NCBI GenBank assembly: GCA_002633005.1
Contig: NMRA01000450.1
Span: forward strand, 226,876-290,875
DNA from: Phoronis australis
Lineage: Eukaryota > Phoronida > Phoronidae
Direction of reading: 5' to 3'
DNA length: 64,000 nucleotides
Made by a program: the position numbers and the translations under genes
The notes under the pieces: model-generated
Told to the model about the DNA's origin: nothing
What the model saw: the letters and a program-made list of their open reading frames with translations, nothing else
Databases searched by the model: none
Part shown: one piece after another, positions 32,488-45,000 of the stretch
Layout: every line of letters begins with the position of its first letter
Position numbering within the stretch: position 1 is the first letter of the stretch

Positions 32488-34743
32488 CAGTGGCGGATCT
32501 ACGGGGGGTTCAGGGGGTTTAAACCCCCCTTTGGGCCAGGACCTAAAAATAAAAAACAAAAACGTCTCCAGCAAAACCGGCACCGCTCATGGCGTGTGTA
32601 AACCTCAAGTAAACCAACTTGGAAAAAATTGAGGGGGGTTCACCCTGAAAATATAATTTTTTGCATTGGGGTGAATTGCCGAGTCTTCGTGGCTCATCGG
32701 CTAAATGCGCGGAGATCAATTGTACACTTCCGTCGACACTTCTGAAGTAGCAAAGCATTTTAGATGGATCCACCGATGAAAGAGCAGTTCCATAGCTGAT
32801 TCCTTTAGGTAACTAGCTTCTTTACTCTAAAAGTATGTTTTGATTTAGGGGAAATGCTGTGGTGCCGCAACCCTGATATTCAGGCCGTGTCATTGTATTA
32901 CACTCCACACGTTTGTAACTGATGTATAGTAAAGTTGTCTTGCGCAATATCGTACAGTGTACATGTACATGTAATATTTTTGAGAAAAATTCTTTTTCCG
33001 AAGAATTGCTATTGTGGCGGGCGCCGTGGTCTGGTCGCCAGTCCGTTTGAAGATACACTCCAACAAGTTATGTCTATACAAGGAATGACCAAGGGGGGAC
33101 TCACATTGACAAAGTGACCGCATTCGCAAACAGTGTACATTATCAGAAATTGCAGGGAGGCTTGCGGGACTCGTCCGATGTTCCGAATAAGCCTAGTTCC
33201 GACCTAAACACCTACCGTCTTTCTACCTGCAATAAGCACACTGCCGTCTTCTATACTGGGAATTTCCGCAGAAAGGTCCACCCGGTGAAACGCTCATGCC
33301 CATGGGCATTTATTTGGTGTTAGTACGTCGGGTTTCAAGCGTTCAGACATTGGGACGTTTATTTCGACAATTGCAAGAGATGCAAATAGGTCCTGGGATA
33401 CATCGTCAAGGTTTGAAGTAGTCCATAATGAAAGGATCAAATTTAGTTGCGCATGTAAGTCTTTTAAATAGATTGGGCAACCTCAAGGGTCTTAGTGCAG
33501 TGCCAACTGAGCTGCGAAACGGTCGAGATGCTGACATTGTAAAGGCTTACGAGCTCATTGACACAGGAGTTGACTAAGTGCAAGCGCTGGGAACAAACAT
33601 CGAAAATATCTGGGTAGAATGGTTCCAAGACGAGCAAACCATTGGAACCGATATACAGATTCCTCTGAAGTCTAGACAACAGAAGGATAGGACTAACGTA
33701 TGAGTAACCACTGGGGATTAAAAAGTCTCTAGAGAGAAGTTTTCAATTCAATTTTTTTTGCATAGTACACTTTAGGTCTCACGACGGACCAGGCCAGCTC
33801 GACTTGTGTATGGTGAGTTTCTGTGTACTTCTGGTCCCTCGGCGAACTAGTCTTGTGATTTTCTTTTTTATCAAAGTGTGCTTTGTAAAACAATTTATCT
33901 CAGCCAGCACTGTTTGGTCCCGCGACAGATCGACTATTTTTATAGGGATAACAAGCACAGGTGTACTCTTGGTCTCGTGACGGACCAGGTCAGACTTTTT
34001 GTGTACTCTCAGTGCACATCTGGTCCCTCTGCAAACTACTCCAGTATATCTTTTCATCACTGTGCACAGGATGTCTTGGTTTCGTGAAACTGTTTTCAGA
34101 TGATTTGTTTCCTGAAACATTTGACGTTTTTCAATTGTTGTCAACGTGATTCAGCTTAGTAAAGTGATACTTAATTATTTATTGTCGCTATAATAATAGA
34201 CTATAAGCTGAGAGCACCATCGTTCGCCAGTTTTTCTTGTAGTGAGACAGAACACATTAATGTTTATTTCCGGACTAACAGTACAGGTCTTCGTTCTTAA
34301 ACAGCTTGAGGCTGTTGCGATCATCTGATATTCAAGTTTTTACGCCTCGTCGGTGCTCCTTATGTTCTTGAATATTTGGAAGTTGTCTAAACCCCTGTAT
34401 ACACACCACACTTTTTCGTATACGACTTTTCGTATACTAAAAATGTGTGTGTAAGCAGATGTTCCAACAAAAAATTTTGCTGGTGGCGTGACTCATTCCC
34501 AGATGTGCACAATATGGTTTCACGAAACTTATGAGCCAAGTTCATGTGACGAAATCGAGAAGGGTTTTTAATTATCTTAAGAAAAACTCAAGAGACATGT
34601 TAAGTGCCAGAAACTTACCAGGATGCATGGAAATTTCACTATTTGGCTACAAAAAAAATGTCTTACACGCGCCACGCGCCTAGGATTCAACCTTTGCGGG
34701 AATCCTAACCCCCCCCCTTACTGAAAACGTAGATCCGCCACTG
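32488..34743. mobile_element. DNA transposon (hAT-like ends), non-autonomous, 2.26 kb
   Basis: Terminal inverted repeats CAGTGGCGGATCTACG and CGTAGATCCGCCACTG are perfect over 16 bp, followed inward by G or C runs. The direct repeat ATGAA immediately flanks both ends (32483-32487 and 34744-34748), a 5-bp target duplication. The CAGTGGCGGATC start resembles hAT elements, though 5 bp is short for their usual 8-bp duplication. No transposase frame recognised. Confidence 0.85.
33773..34060. repeat. Imperfect 194-bp duplication inside the DNA transposon
   Basis: GGTCTCACGACGGACCAGG (33775) recurs as GGTCTCGTGACGGACCAGG (33969), and in both copies CT.TGTGTACT(T/C) and TCTGGTCCCTC follow at similar distance. 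Confidence 0.6.
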
Positions 34744-34835
34744 ATGAACGTATGTCAAAGCGTTTTGGAGATAGAGCAGAGGACGCCGGACGGACGCCGC
34801 CCGGACGGACGGACGGAGATGACGGCATAATGCGT

Positions 34836-34853
34836 CCACATATAAATATGTGG
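34836..34853. repeat. Terminal palindrome of the hairpin element
   Basis: CCACATATAAATATGTGG: 8-bp arms with a 2-nt centre, next to GGACGGACGGACGG. A related CCCACATCTTTATATGTGGG is at 62660-62679 in the opposite-orientation copy. Confidence 0.9.
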
Positions 34854-35314
34854 GCGCATAAAAATAAATAGGGACTTAGTCCTTAAGTTAGGAGCCTTGC
34901 ATGTTAAGATCCCTATACATTTTCAATAACGCTGAGATTTCAACGTGGAGTTCACTCTCGGTTTGTATCGAAGCCAAAAGTTGACTTAGTAATGAAACTA
35001 AAACGGCGGAAAAAGGACAATCGGTGTTTTTTCAAGTCCATTTAATATACAGTATATTAAGGAAACTTAGTTGTTAGTCTATCCATCCAAGGAAATTCAT
35101 AACCAAAGAGAAATTAAATCTGCTCTATATGTTACTACAACCAGTCAACAATTTTTGTAAAATACAAAACAGGTGGCGTGCTGATCAGATTTTTAATTGC
35201 ACAAACAAACTTGTTTATTTGGAAAAATACAGTGTACAATAATAAGAGTTCAGCCCAAGTAGCGTCACAATATTACGCACACACAAATATCAGTACATAC
35301 AGATGAATCTACGT

Positions 35315-35319
<5 letters not shown>

Positions 35320-35355
<36 letters not shown>
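35320..35355. repeat. (AC)n microsatellite
   Basis: About 18 uninterrupted AC dinucleotides. Confidence 0.97.
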
Positions 35356-35358
<3 letters not shown>

Positions 35359-36000
35359 AATCCATTACGAGTAATTTTTTTCGAAAGTTAACACTTGTTT
35401 TAGGACCTAAGCTTATTTAGGCCAAAGGTAACTTCTTTCCGTAAATTACTGTAACAAGAGATTTTAACACCCAAAACTGTCTTGTTGAAAAACTCCTGGC
35501 ATGTAGTATGATAGGTTGTCGAAAGTGGTTCTACAACGAACTGGAAAAATGTCGGAGTCCAAGTTACTCGATCCAGGTATCCACCGGCCAGGGCCGCAAG
35601 TCGATGCTTGTAATTAAAGAATGGCCAGTGCAATTGTCAGGTTTGTTGGCTAATTTTGCCTAGAAATCGCTGATTCTACGGAATAGTATCGCTTGCTGAA
35701 CAATAATAACAAAATGAAAATGAAGCAATGAAATTAATTAGGCTTCATTTGATAACTACAACTCTCGATTAAAACTAATGCAGTCGAACAGGCAGCCGGA
35801 ACAATATTCCCAGTGCAAACTCTCGCGGGTAGTCTCTGGGTCTCAAGCTCTAATAATAGAATACGTAGATCACGTGCGGGAGTTGTACGTCATTCCAGGG
35901 CTACAGGTCTATGGACCCACCGACAAAAATGTCCTGGACATGGTCCCACAGGGTAAATCCAGCACAGGTAGCTGACAAGTGTCTTTTTTCGACTGCTCCG

Positions 36001-36041
36001 CCCCCCCCCCCCCCCCCCCCCCCCCCNCCCCCCCCCCCCCG
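36001..36041. repeat. Poly-C tract with ambiguous base
   Basis: Forty C residues interrupted only by N at 36027; true length uncertain. Confidence 0.95.
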
Positions 36042-36599
36042 CCCCAGCCGCTTTGCCGCTGGCCCGAAGGTTCAGTCACTCTCACAGAAAATTATGTATG
36101 GTGTGATGTGTATCCTGCCGGCCCCACGGTTCATACGATAATTTAGTGTGGGCTAGGCTATTCTGGCCTCCGAGGCGCCAAAGGGTTCTTGAACGAGTAT
36201 CTCATTTTCCTTTCGTAGAAATGTGCTTAATCAGCGAGTAGTTTTGCTCAATCAACGCGTACTTTTGCTTATTCAGTCAACGCGTACTTTTAGTTCTTAA
36301 ACCATCATCGTTCTCATTCAACGCGTACTTTTATGACATCAATTTTATGAAGAAACCTTTTCCTCAGGAGGAAAGTGTTCTTACCTTTTTCTACTCATTT
36401 TATTGATGACAGAGCCACAAGGAAAATACGTGTGCGCTGATTCCACCTTCAACTTAACCCCCCCCCCTCCCGTGATCACAGTTCCATTAGCACTTCAATA
36501 GTGTCTTTGTTGGGTTAACCCAGCTCGGCACAGTGGGGTGACTTGGAGACTTTGAACCTCGGCTGGTTCCATTGAAGCCGCTCCCTAAACAGGAGCTAA

Positions 36600-36990
36600 A
36601 TGAAGCGTTGAAATGCACTCACAACTGCCATGCAATTCCAGTAGTGTTTTTAATATCGTAAAAATGGCCATTAAACGGCACAGAATACATTGAACCTATC
36701 TAAAGCAAGGTGTCTTCTCTCTTAGAACAATGTCCGGCAAAATTAAATGAAAATCCGCAAAGGAACTCTTAAGACAGACACAGGCGTACACGTAACTCAC
36801 TTTTTTGATGAAAAAAAAAACAAAAAATTCTATTCAGAGGTACAGCAATGGTCCAATTGTTGTCTAGTACACACGCCAAATTGTGACCTTGCAAAACATA
36901 ACTATTTCTAGAATTACATGAAAATAAGCTGACGAAATCCTGGGATATAGAGGCAAATGTAAAAAAGCAATTAACATTAGGGGCCAATGC
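36600..36990 (+). mobile_element. Hairpin/CTCF-like-motif family fragment
   Basis: GAAGCGTTGAAATGCACTCA parallels the left end of the 31328 element (GGAGCGTTGAAATGCACCCA), followed by AAAAATGGCCATTAAACGGC, a degenerate motif at 36665-36681. Later parts are more diverged. Confidence 0.6.
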
Positions 36991-37097
36991 TATAGTCCGA
37001 TTTGTCTGTAACTCGCCATCTCTTGCCATTACCGTTGTCGTCTCTCATGCGATGTATAATTAAAGTTGGCTGCAAACAGTTAAAGCGCAGATATCGG

Positions 37098-37240
37098 CAC
37101 CTCGGTGGTTCAGGTGGGACAGCACAAGACCGGCAATCTACAGACCTGTGGTTCGCTTCCCGAGGCAGAGAGGCAGAGAGGCAGGGAGGCAGAGGGGCAG
37201 AGAGGGGCAGAGGAGGCAGAGACAGAGGCAGAGAGGCCTA
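37098..37240 (+). repeat. tRNA-derived element followed by a GGCAGAGA tract
   Basis: CTCGGTGGTTCAGGTGGGAC (A-box-like) and GTGGTTCGCTTCCC (B-box-like) are spaced as in a tRNA. They run into an imperfect (GGCAGAGA)n purine tract at 37161-37235. Confidence 0.5.
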
Positions 37241-37477
37241 AGTCTCCCTGTGCACCGCCCGTAGCCCAAGTCGATGGGCGCAGCACTAAAAAAATGGGTG
37301 GTTATAGTTCCCCCAGGCCCCTATAATGGTGCGCCGCCCATGAGAAATGTACTCGTTTAAGAACCCTTTGGCGCTTCGTAAGGCCCTTTTACTTCTCCTA
37401 CGCCAATGCGATACTACGCCAATGCGATATACATCCGTCTGCCGACCTCCGCGAAAGCGCAGTACAGGAAATGACCG

Positions 37478-38210
37478 TAGTAGTAGTAGTAATAGTAGTA
37501 ATAATCTTTATTTAAAAGTCGGTGAACCTTAACAATGAAACATTAGCACAAGTGCTATTATCCGACAGATTTAAAATCTACAAAATGAACAGAACTAAAA
37601 TACTAGCTAATTCTACAGTACGGAGAATATACAGAACCTAAACATAAATGTAAATACAAAAGTACACATACATGTTACGGAGCGTGTAGGCATCCATAGC
37701 AGTTTTCACAAGAGCAGATCTCAGAGAAAAAGTCATGAGCAAGAGTGGCAAATTCATTTAAGGTAGTACATTGTCTCATTACTGATGGCAATGAGTTCCA
37801 CAGCAAAGTACCTTTATGGGAGATTGAGTTACATCCGTAAGTCATCGTATTAAAGCGTTTCACATAGAGACAGTTTTCACCTCTGAGACCGTATCCAGAC
37901 TCTCTAAATTCAAGCTTTCCTGACAAAGGACAGGGTCCAATAATATGAACATTTTTGAATACTTCAATAGATAATCATTTCATCCGCCAACTAGTTAGAG
38001 AGCAGCTCCTAGCCTTAACTAAGAGTTGTGAGTAGCTGGACTCGCTGTCATTGAACACAAATTTTAAAGCACGGTGTTGTCAATCTTCAAGTTGAAATAT
38101 GAATGATATGCTTAGCCGATTGATAAAACAAAGCCTACATACGGAATCATGTACATGTGAGTATGATAAGCACTCTGGCAAAACTCCAACCATCACCCTT
38201 TCATTTTTTG
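37478..38210 (-). mobile_element. LINE (CR1/Rex-like) reverse transcriptase 3' end, degenerate
   Basis: On the minus strand an 83-codon frame (37675-37926) reads GYGLRGENCLYVKRFNTMTY and GTLLWNSLPSVMRQCTTLNEF, matching the C-terminal end of CR1/Jockey-type reverse transcriptases (R..YG..S....LWNSLP..IR...SLN.F). Upstream, past an in-frame stop, LKFVFNDSESSYSQLL continues the same family pattern. The element ends in ATAAAG and a (TAC/TAT)n tail (37478-37508). It is a truncated, dead copy. Confidence 0.8.
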
Positions 38211-38947
38211 TCTTAAATATGCCAACAAATTGTTCTAGCTAGCTAATGAAAAGTCAAGTTGTTCCTGACTCGAGTGAAAACGTGCGGCTGTAAACGGACG
38301 ACAACATGTGGCCAAGTACAGAACACTGGTAATAGGATTATAGTTAACTTAAAGGATCAAAAACACCAACAGGGCAAATTTTATTGACAGGTAGGCCTAC
38401 CACTAAATCTGAACCCAGTCGTTGTGTTTTCTGGTTCAACGCCACCCAGTCGGGCAATCACCCGGCTCCGACGACTCACTTATTCATTGGTGCTGTTCAA
38501 ATTAAACCAAGTCATCCCCCATCACAATGCACTTGGATAAATGAAATAGATTACCGGGGACATAAAAGATTATAAACATTTTACAACCGCCGAATGCCAC
38601 GTGAAGTCGATTTCTACAGGGGAGACGTCGTCACCATTGCTTTCCATGTGGACAGCTCAATAAACAACAATAAGGAGGTTTTACTTTCAAGGGGTAAACA
38701 GGTTCTTCAGACGTAGCGTGTTATAATTTTTTGACATGTCGTATCATAATAAATTTCTTACAAGTAGTGATACTTTTATTGACTTATTCAATTAAACGCA
38801 TGGATGTTTTTGCTTGGTGTGACAGTTTCATTATGAGACGTAAAAGAAAGTACAACCCTTCTGTTTGGGAGAGTCTAAAAACATAGCCTCGTTCCAGACC
38901 ATCAGCGGTGTTAAATTACCGCATGAAGTCGTCGGCGTGCAGGCGAA

Positions 38948-39048
38948 ATGTGGCGGCTCTGCTTAACTGTGGTGATTTTAGCAACTTTCAGTAGCAATGG
39001 TCACTGTTTAAAAAGACCAAAAAGACAATCTGGAGATGCTGATGCACA
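38948..39048 (+). CDS. CUBN: CUBN exon 1: signal peptide and furin-type site
   Basis: ATG at 38948 opens [20 protein letters not shown], a typical signal peptide (basic residue, hydrophobic core, small residues before cleavage). It is followed by [12 protein letters not shown] fits the furin consensus R-X-K/R-R and sits where human cubilin has RQKR. Donor ACA/GTGAGT at 39049, exit phase 2. No in-frame upstream ATG was favoured; the purine at -3 (A in GAAATGT) is acceptable context. Confidence 0.88.
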
Positions 39049-42000
39049 GTGAGTCTTTTACGTATCTTAAAGGCCTTTTGGAATGGACTTGCACCGTCAA
39101 AATATGTGCTGGTAACATGCCAGCAGAACGTGTCTGCCTGAAACGCCCCCTAACCTGCCTTTTCTATGGCGTGTAATTTAGATAGAAATTTCTGTTTTTA
39201 CCATGCGTCCTTAGTTTTTATCCATGTTTTGTTGACAGGTACGTATTGAGGAGATTTTGCATTGTTTATTCATGATGGCATAAATGTTAGTTTACCGGTT
39301 GATCACCATCTCATTTGTCAATCGACCAGTGAAAATACACTCGCACCTAAAAGCAGTTTAGGCCAAACACTAGGCTAGACTAGGCTACCCAATCAAGGAT
39401 AGATCGCCTTAAGTAACTTTTCAGTTATTAATAATGGATCCTTGAAACTCATTTTCAACATCCTTGATGATCACAGAATATTAGTTTATCCACAAAAACA
39501 ATGCTCAGATGTTCATAATTGCATGACTGTGTGTTTTTCTCAAAACTTGTGATTTTTCATGGATTTCGGTTACTTTGCTTTCCACAAATATGTCTTTTAC
39601 ATACCAAAACTTTCAAATTCTGTTTCTTCGATCTATGTAGCTGCAGAAGCATGTGTTATGTATCCTTTTATTTATTAATTTAAGCCTTTTAGTCTGAGAG
39701 TGTGGTTGCAGAAATCAAGATGATGTCTTCATTTTTCATACCATAGTTTTCATGATAAAAGGCCTTATAGGATAATCCAAGGCAAATAATAGTAGCTTAT
39801 GGAATAAAGAAACAGAAGTTGTAAGTTTCGTTCTAAGAAGTTCTTGTTCGTAAATATTACTACAAATCTTGTGAAAAAAATGCAGTCACGTAATTAATTT
39901 GGGCAATTATTTTAGTGCACAAACCTTTAAGGAACTGAATTTTATGTTTTGTCTTATTGTATAATTTTGTCATTAGTTTGTGAAAGGTGCTTTTTTGCTA
40001 AATGTTTAAAGTTGTTGAATCTTTGCAGGTTGAGTCTGCCTGTTACTGCATTCTCCTACATGTAATCCTGCCTTGGGTTGTTACCAGCTATTGACCACCT
40101 GTTGGTGGCTTGAAGATTAGCCCCAACAAGTGTCTGTCAATCATGTTGCCATGTGCCTCGGCAATAGTGACATGCTTTGTATACAAAAAGTGGCAAAACT
40201 TGTACTTAATTTCTAAATTTTTCATCTAGTGTTTTTTGTTTCAGCTCTCTCAAAAAATTCATTCAAAAACATTTAGTAAAATTGTTAATTTTGTTTTTCA
40301 CAGGGCATACTGCAATGGCTCAAAATTTTACCAAATTTGCTGTTTTTTGTTGTTTGTGCTTTGCATTCAGTTTGTTATGAAAATTTCATTTTTGTTAAAA
40401 AGTTTGAGAAAGGAACATCCCACTTTGCAGCCATATTGTTGTTTTTTGTGTGAGGTATCTCTGCAATGTGTGAGTCACTAATGTGTACTTGGTTGGGTTT
40501 TAATTCACTTTCAAATGATTCTGGGTGTTTTCAATTCAAAAGGTTCCTTACAATGGTACTGTGATTGAAATCTACCTTTTTAGAAGAATGTACTGTCACA
40601 AATAGCCATTGTATGAGCAAAATATGATGACTGAAGTGGTTACATATCTGTGTTGATTTCATCCGTTTGTTCCTCTTGCAGGCCTCGCGTCATCACTCAA
40701 AATGGACATTTGTACTTCCAAACAGGATCCAACCACAACATCTCTTTTATGCAGTCCCAGGGTGGCTTCATTAATGTTGGTGGCGAGGACCTTCTCAGTG
40801 TTGTACGGACTGTAAGTAGTTGTCATGGTAACCTGCTGTTGCTTAAGAAGCCCTCTTCTTTTGATTGTATACAACTTTTGACCAGTGTGATGCGAGTTCT
40901 TAGTTTTGTAGTTTGACTTGTGACTTTGGCCCAAAATATTGCCTTTGATTGGCAAATCCTTGTAGTTCTTAAAGTTTAGAAGTTCAGACCAAGTGAGCTC
41001 TTGTATGACTGTTACCACACCCCTTATTGTGATACTTAAACATTAGTTTGTCGTTAGTCGTTTGTCATTCTGTTGCCAGAAATGTTTCACTGTTGCATGG
41101 TGGCGCGTGCTGACTTAAAAGTTAAACACTGTGAATTGGCTGATACAACGCATTTTTTTAATTGTCCAACTCGGCTGTGAGGACTACTAATGTCACCTGA
41201 AGACTTTTCCACTTTATAGGTGGTTGTGTTAAGGGCAGTGTACAGGCACACACATTAACCCATGTTCACGCTGCAAGATACCCTAAAACAATTAGCCCTG
41301 AGAGCAACTTTTCCTTGTTCAGCCCAGTGTCCACACTACAAACCCTATACCTTTACAACAAATGGCCCAAAAATGATAGACACCCCTATGTTTGTAACTG
41401 AGCGAGCTCACAGCTGGTGATTACGTCTGCCTCGTGTGTAGGTGGACGTCCACCCTACAACTCAGGCTCGCGCGAGTTACCCTACCTCGATAAGGTGGGG
41501 TAAGTTGTCACATGGTTTTAAGGTTCTTCAGTGCAAATAGCATCCACATTACTACCAACTTCAACTTGTTTCTGTAATAACGTGTTCTAGGGTAATTCAT
41601 GGTGTGGATGGCACATTAGACATTTTGCAATGAATTGTAGTATTCTTTGCCTCAGTTATTGTACCATGCGACCATTGCTTTGTGAAAGTGTCCCACAGTA
41701 CTTGCATGAAAACGTCTCCCCCGAGGATCTTCCCTGCTATAAGGGTGGATTTTTCATGGTCAGAAAGAGTGCATATTGTTATAGTTACATTTCATGTGAT
41801 TCAGTTGCCTAAAGGGGCATCACTGGAAGTTACATAATCAAAAGGTTGATGTTTTGGGAACAAAACTGTACCAAAAATTGGCCTTTCATGTGAGATTCCA
41901 GCAGGTGGCTTTCTTCCTTGTCCACTTTTTAATATGTTGATTTCTTCATGAACACCCCTGTCAGAAATAGTCCAGTACCTCGCTGGTGACAGTTGAAAGT

Positions 42001-45000
42001 GAAATAGAAATATTTAATCATTGAGTCGACTGTGCGTGGCGCTCGGGTGTGTGTGTGTTGGGGGCCTTGAGACTGTGAATGCATTTATTGCACAGTTGAC
42101 TTGTTAATGGCCTAATGGTTTATCTGAGTCAAAAGTCCAAGAATCTCTTGTACTTGTCGCTGCTGCGTCTTTATGATATTAATTACTTAACTCGGTGATA
42201 ATCCATCATAAACGTTTCCTCTCAAGTCTCGACTCAAGTGCTGTAAAACGTAGAAATTCCAGGCAAGACTTGATAATTGAGCAAAGCACTGATTGGCATG
42301 GTAATCACTGGTTGTACAAAGTCTGCCAGTACATGTTTCCAAGAGGAACAAGTGTGTTTGCTTTTCGTGCGTGCGTGTGTGAAAGCCTCATGACTTGGTG
42401 CTGTCACTCCCAAAATGAGAAGCATGGAGTGTGACCAAGCTTGTTGGAAAACAAACAGAAGGTCTCTGTGTGAAAGAGTGAGGAGTGGTGAAGGGGGGGG
42501 AGGACCCCTGCTGCCACCATGATTATTATTTGCAGGGGATGGCATTGGGCAAGGTTTTGGCTTTAACTCCTCAAAAAATGGGTGTGCTGCAGAGGAAATA
42601 TCTTGAACAATACAGGAAGTGGCTGGTGTAGAAAAAAGGCTCTTGATGTCATTTCTGTACCTTGGCAGCCAACATGAAAATGACTCGGCTTCATAAAATG
42701 AAAAATTAACAAAATTTTAAGTGCCAAAATTGGTTCACAGTTTATTGAATGTACAGTGATTTTCTTCACTGACATTGAATTAGTTGCGGATTACTAAAAT
42801 TTTCCCTCTTTAACTACCGTGGCTCCACCTTTGGACAAATGTAATACAGGTCAACCCAGGATGCCTACTTTTTCGTATGTACACTCCCATCCCATAGTCC
42901 CTGTTTTCTATTTCTGTTGACCTAGGAAACTGTTCAGTCTGGTTTATGTTCAATATTCCCATTCTGTTAGTGATAGTGTTAGGCCAGCATAACGACTGCT
43001 TGTTGCTACATGAGTATCTGTTTCCACTTAATAACAAATCAGCTGGGATATACATTCCTTAAGTGGATTAGGTACTCATATCTATTGGTGTTAATGTGAG
43101 CAGGAAGTTGTTTATTGGCATCAGGCATTAATGTAATTTTCAGATTATTGGCTGAACAAATAACCCATAGAAACTTGTTTATTCTTGGAAATGAGGTGTG
43201 AAAAATTGGTGTCTGGCCATTTTCCATGATTATTGTACTTTTGTAGGATGAAAAAAGTTCAGTAATGCATAGATTGATACTCAATTCACCTTTGGGTATT
43301 TTCAGATTACATACCAATTGTTTAATAGTGCCAAATAGTTGTTATCATGCCTTTCAAGTGACTGCAAACCTGCATTCTGTCTAAAAATGGATTCAGACCT
43401 TTTACTACTTACAATCAGATGGGAATCTGACAGTTCTTATTCCCCAAGACCATGCTAGTGTATAACAGGACAAGCTGTGACAAGCCAACTTTTAGAGTCT
43501 GGTCTGGAGCAATAACAAACTGTCAGTTGTTTCTAAGCCATGAAATCACCTCAAATTTGACAAAGAAATTGCTTGAGACAAAGTTCTTAATGGTTAGTGG
43601 TATAAATCAAACTCTATCTTTGTCACGTTGGAAGGCAGGTTTCCAATTAAAGTTATTTTATAAAATTGGACAGTCAAGTTTCGTAGGAATTCCATGATAC
43701 AAAGGGAATGCAAAATGGTGAATTCTGCAGCTAAGCAAAGAACAAAGTTGCTAAATATTTATGTAAACCTTTATGATTTATTTTGAGAGGGAGAGACTAG
43801 TGATTTATCAATGTCATTAACAGCCAAAACTGACTAAAAGACCTTACTTGTTCTTGATTTGTCATGCTATTTACTTGTCTCTTGAATTAACTGTTCAGTA
43901 AACATGTTATCAACAACAGTTTACATGCCTCTTGAATTAGCTGTTCTGTATGCAGTTTATCAGTATCAACAGCCGGCAATAATCACATAAGTAGAATGAA
44001 AAGATAAGCTAAACTTCAAATACTTGAATTCTTGCTTTCAAAAGTCTTGTATATGACAGTCACTCATCGTAAACGTTACTGGTGGATTTTTTAAGAAATT
44101 ATGCTCCGTTTTGTTTTCTGTCTTTGATGAGACAATTTTATAAGCCCCGTCTTTATTTTTGTTACTCATTCCATGTAGACATTTATGACTTAGAGTTCAT
44201 GTTATGGGTGAGCAGGGTCCGATTTGGCGAGTACCATCTCAAAAATGCAACCTCAGATTCCTTGTGGTAACTTCAAGTGGAACATCACGCACCAAACACA
44301 CCTTCTAATTTTAGTTTCTCAGCTCCCCAAATGCAACCTCAAGTTCCAGTATTTTCCACCACTTGCTGTGTTATCTAACAAACTAGTTTAAGGCTTTGAA
44401 CTTTTGCCTTGCAGTTAGAGATTGAAATATAATTTTATAGCTTTTTTTGTGGAATGAGGTCACAAGGTGAAGTGTGATCAAATACAGACATGATAAAAAT
44501 TCAGTTTTATCAGAATAGGAGAAAATCTTATTCATTATTACCGATTAATCGTAGCATCAGATTTTTCATGACGTCACTAAAAAATTGAACATGTTTGTGA
44601 GTAAATATTTTCATATCTTCTTTAATGAGCCAAATGGTTGTGGTCGCCATCATGAAATTCCATTGATCGTCCTGCCAGGGCTTACGAAATGTCATTGACC
44701 GTCGATGTTTTCCAAGGTTGTTTTCTTTTTTGCCGTCTTCTTAACAGCTATACAATCATTTTTCCAGAAAAAACAAATGGACAAAACTTCAGTTCCAAAG
44801 TGCAAATTTTAGCTTTCATATTGTCAAATTTTGGCATTGCCTTAAAATGAGACAGCTATTGAACTGATGAAATTGGCAATCTCAGATTTTACCCAGCTTG
44901 CCAGTTGCCAAGTCAATGTTTTGTTTGCGTCAGATTACTTGATGAGGTTACTTTATGGCAGTCGTATGGCAGTTTTACCAAAAAAATTTTTAATCATTGC

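Larger units (their letters stand above)
31328..34859 (+). mobile_element. Hairpin-ended element with tandem CTCF-like motifs, inserted in MITE family 3
   Basis: Begins CAAGAGCACCGTGGAGCG and ends in GGACGGACGG repeats plus the palindrome CCACATATAAATATGTGG (34836-34853). Inside, a unit of about 390-445 bp is repeated nearly three times, each with up to three CCACTAG motifs. It is itself interrupted at 32488-34743, so its own length is about 1.28 kb. No coding capacity seen; probably non-autonomous. Confidence 0.8.
31149..35072. mobile_element. MITE family 3 copy interrupted by a later insertion
   Basis: The left part 31149-31327 (GTTGCATGAAACAGTCCCAA onward) and the right part 34860-35072 (AAAAATAAATAGGGACTTAG to AAACTTAGTTG) together match the reverse complement of 22089-22491 in order, with the gap falling between TTCAATGA and AAAATAAA of the intact copy. 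The right terminal repeat is truncated. Confidence 0.85.
30936..38947. other. Intergenic region between LASP and CUBN
   Basis: Eight kilobases filled largely by transposable elements: a nested family 3 MITE / hairpin element / DNA transposon (31149-35072), an (AC)n tract, a poly-C tract with an N, tRNA-derived and LINE remnants. No protein-coding gene recognised. The CUBN promoter should lie in its last few hundred bases; no convincing TATA box was seen. A CACGTG box is at about 38597. Confidence 0.65.

Noticed and set aside
33779-34144. 121-codon minus-strand frame as a transposase
   Set aside because: No catalytic motif; the frame comes from an imperfect duplication inside a non-autonomous element.
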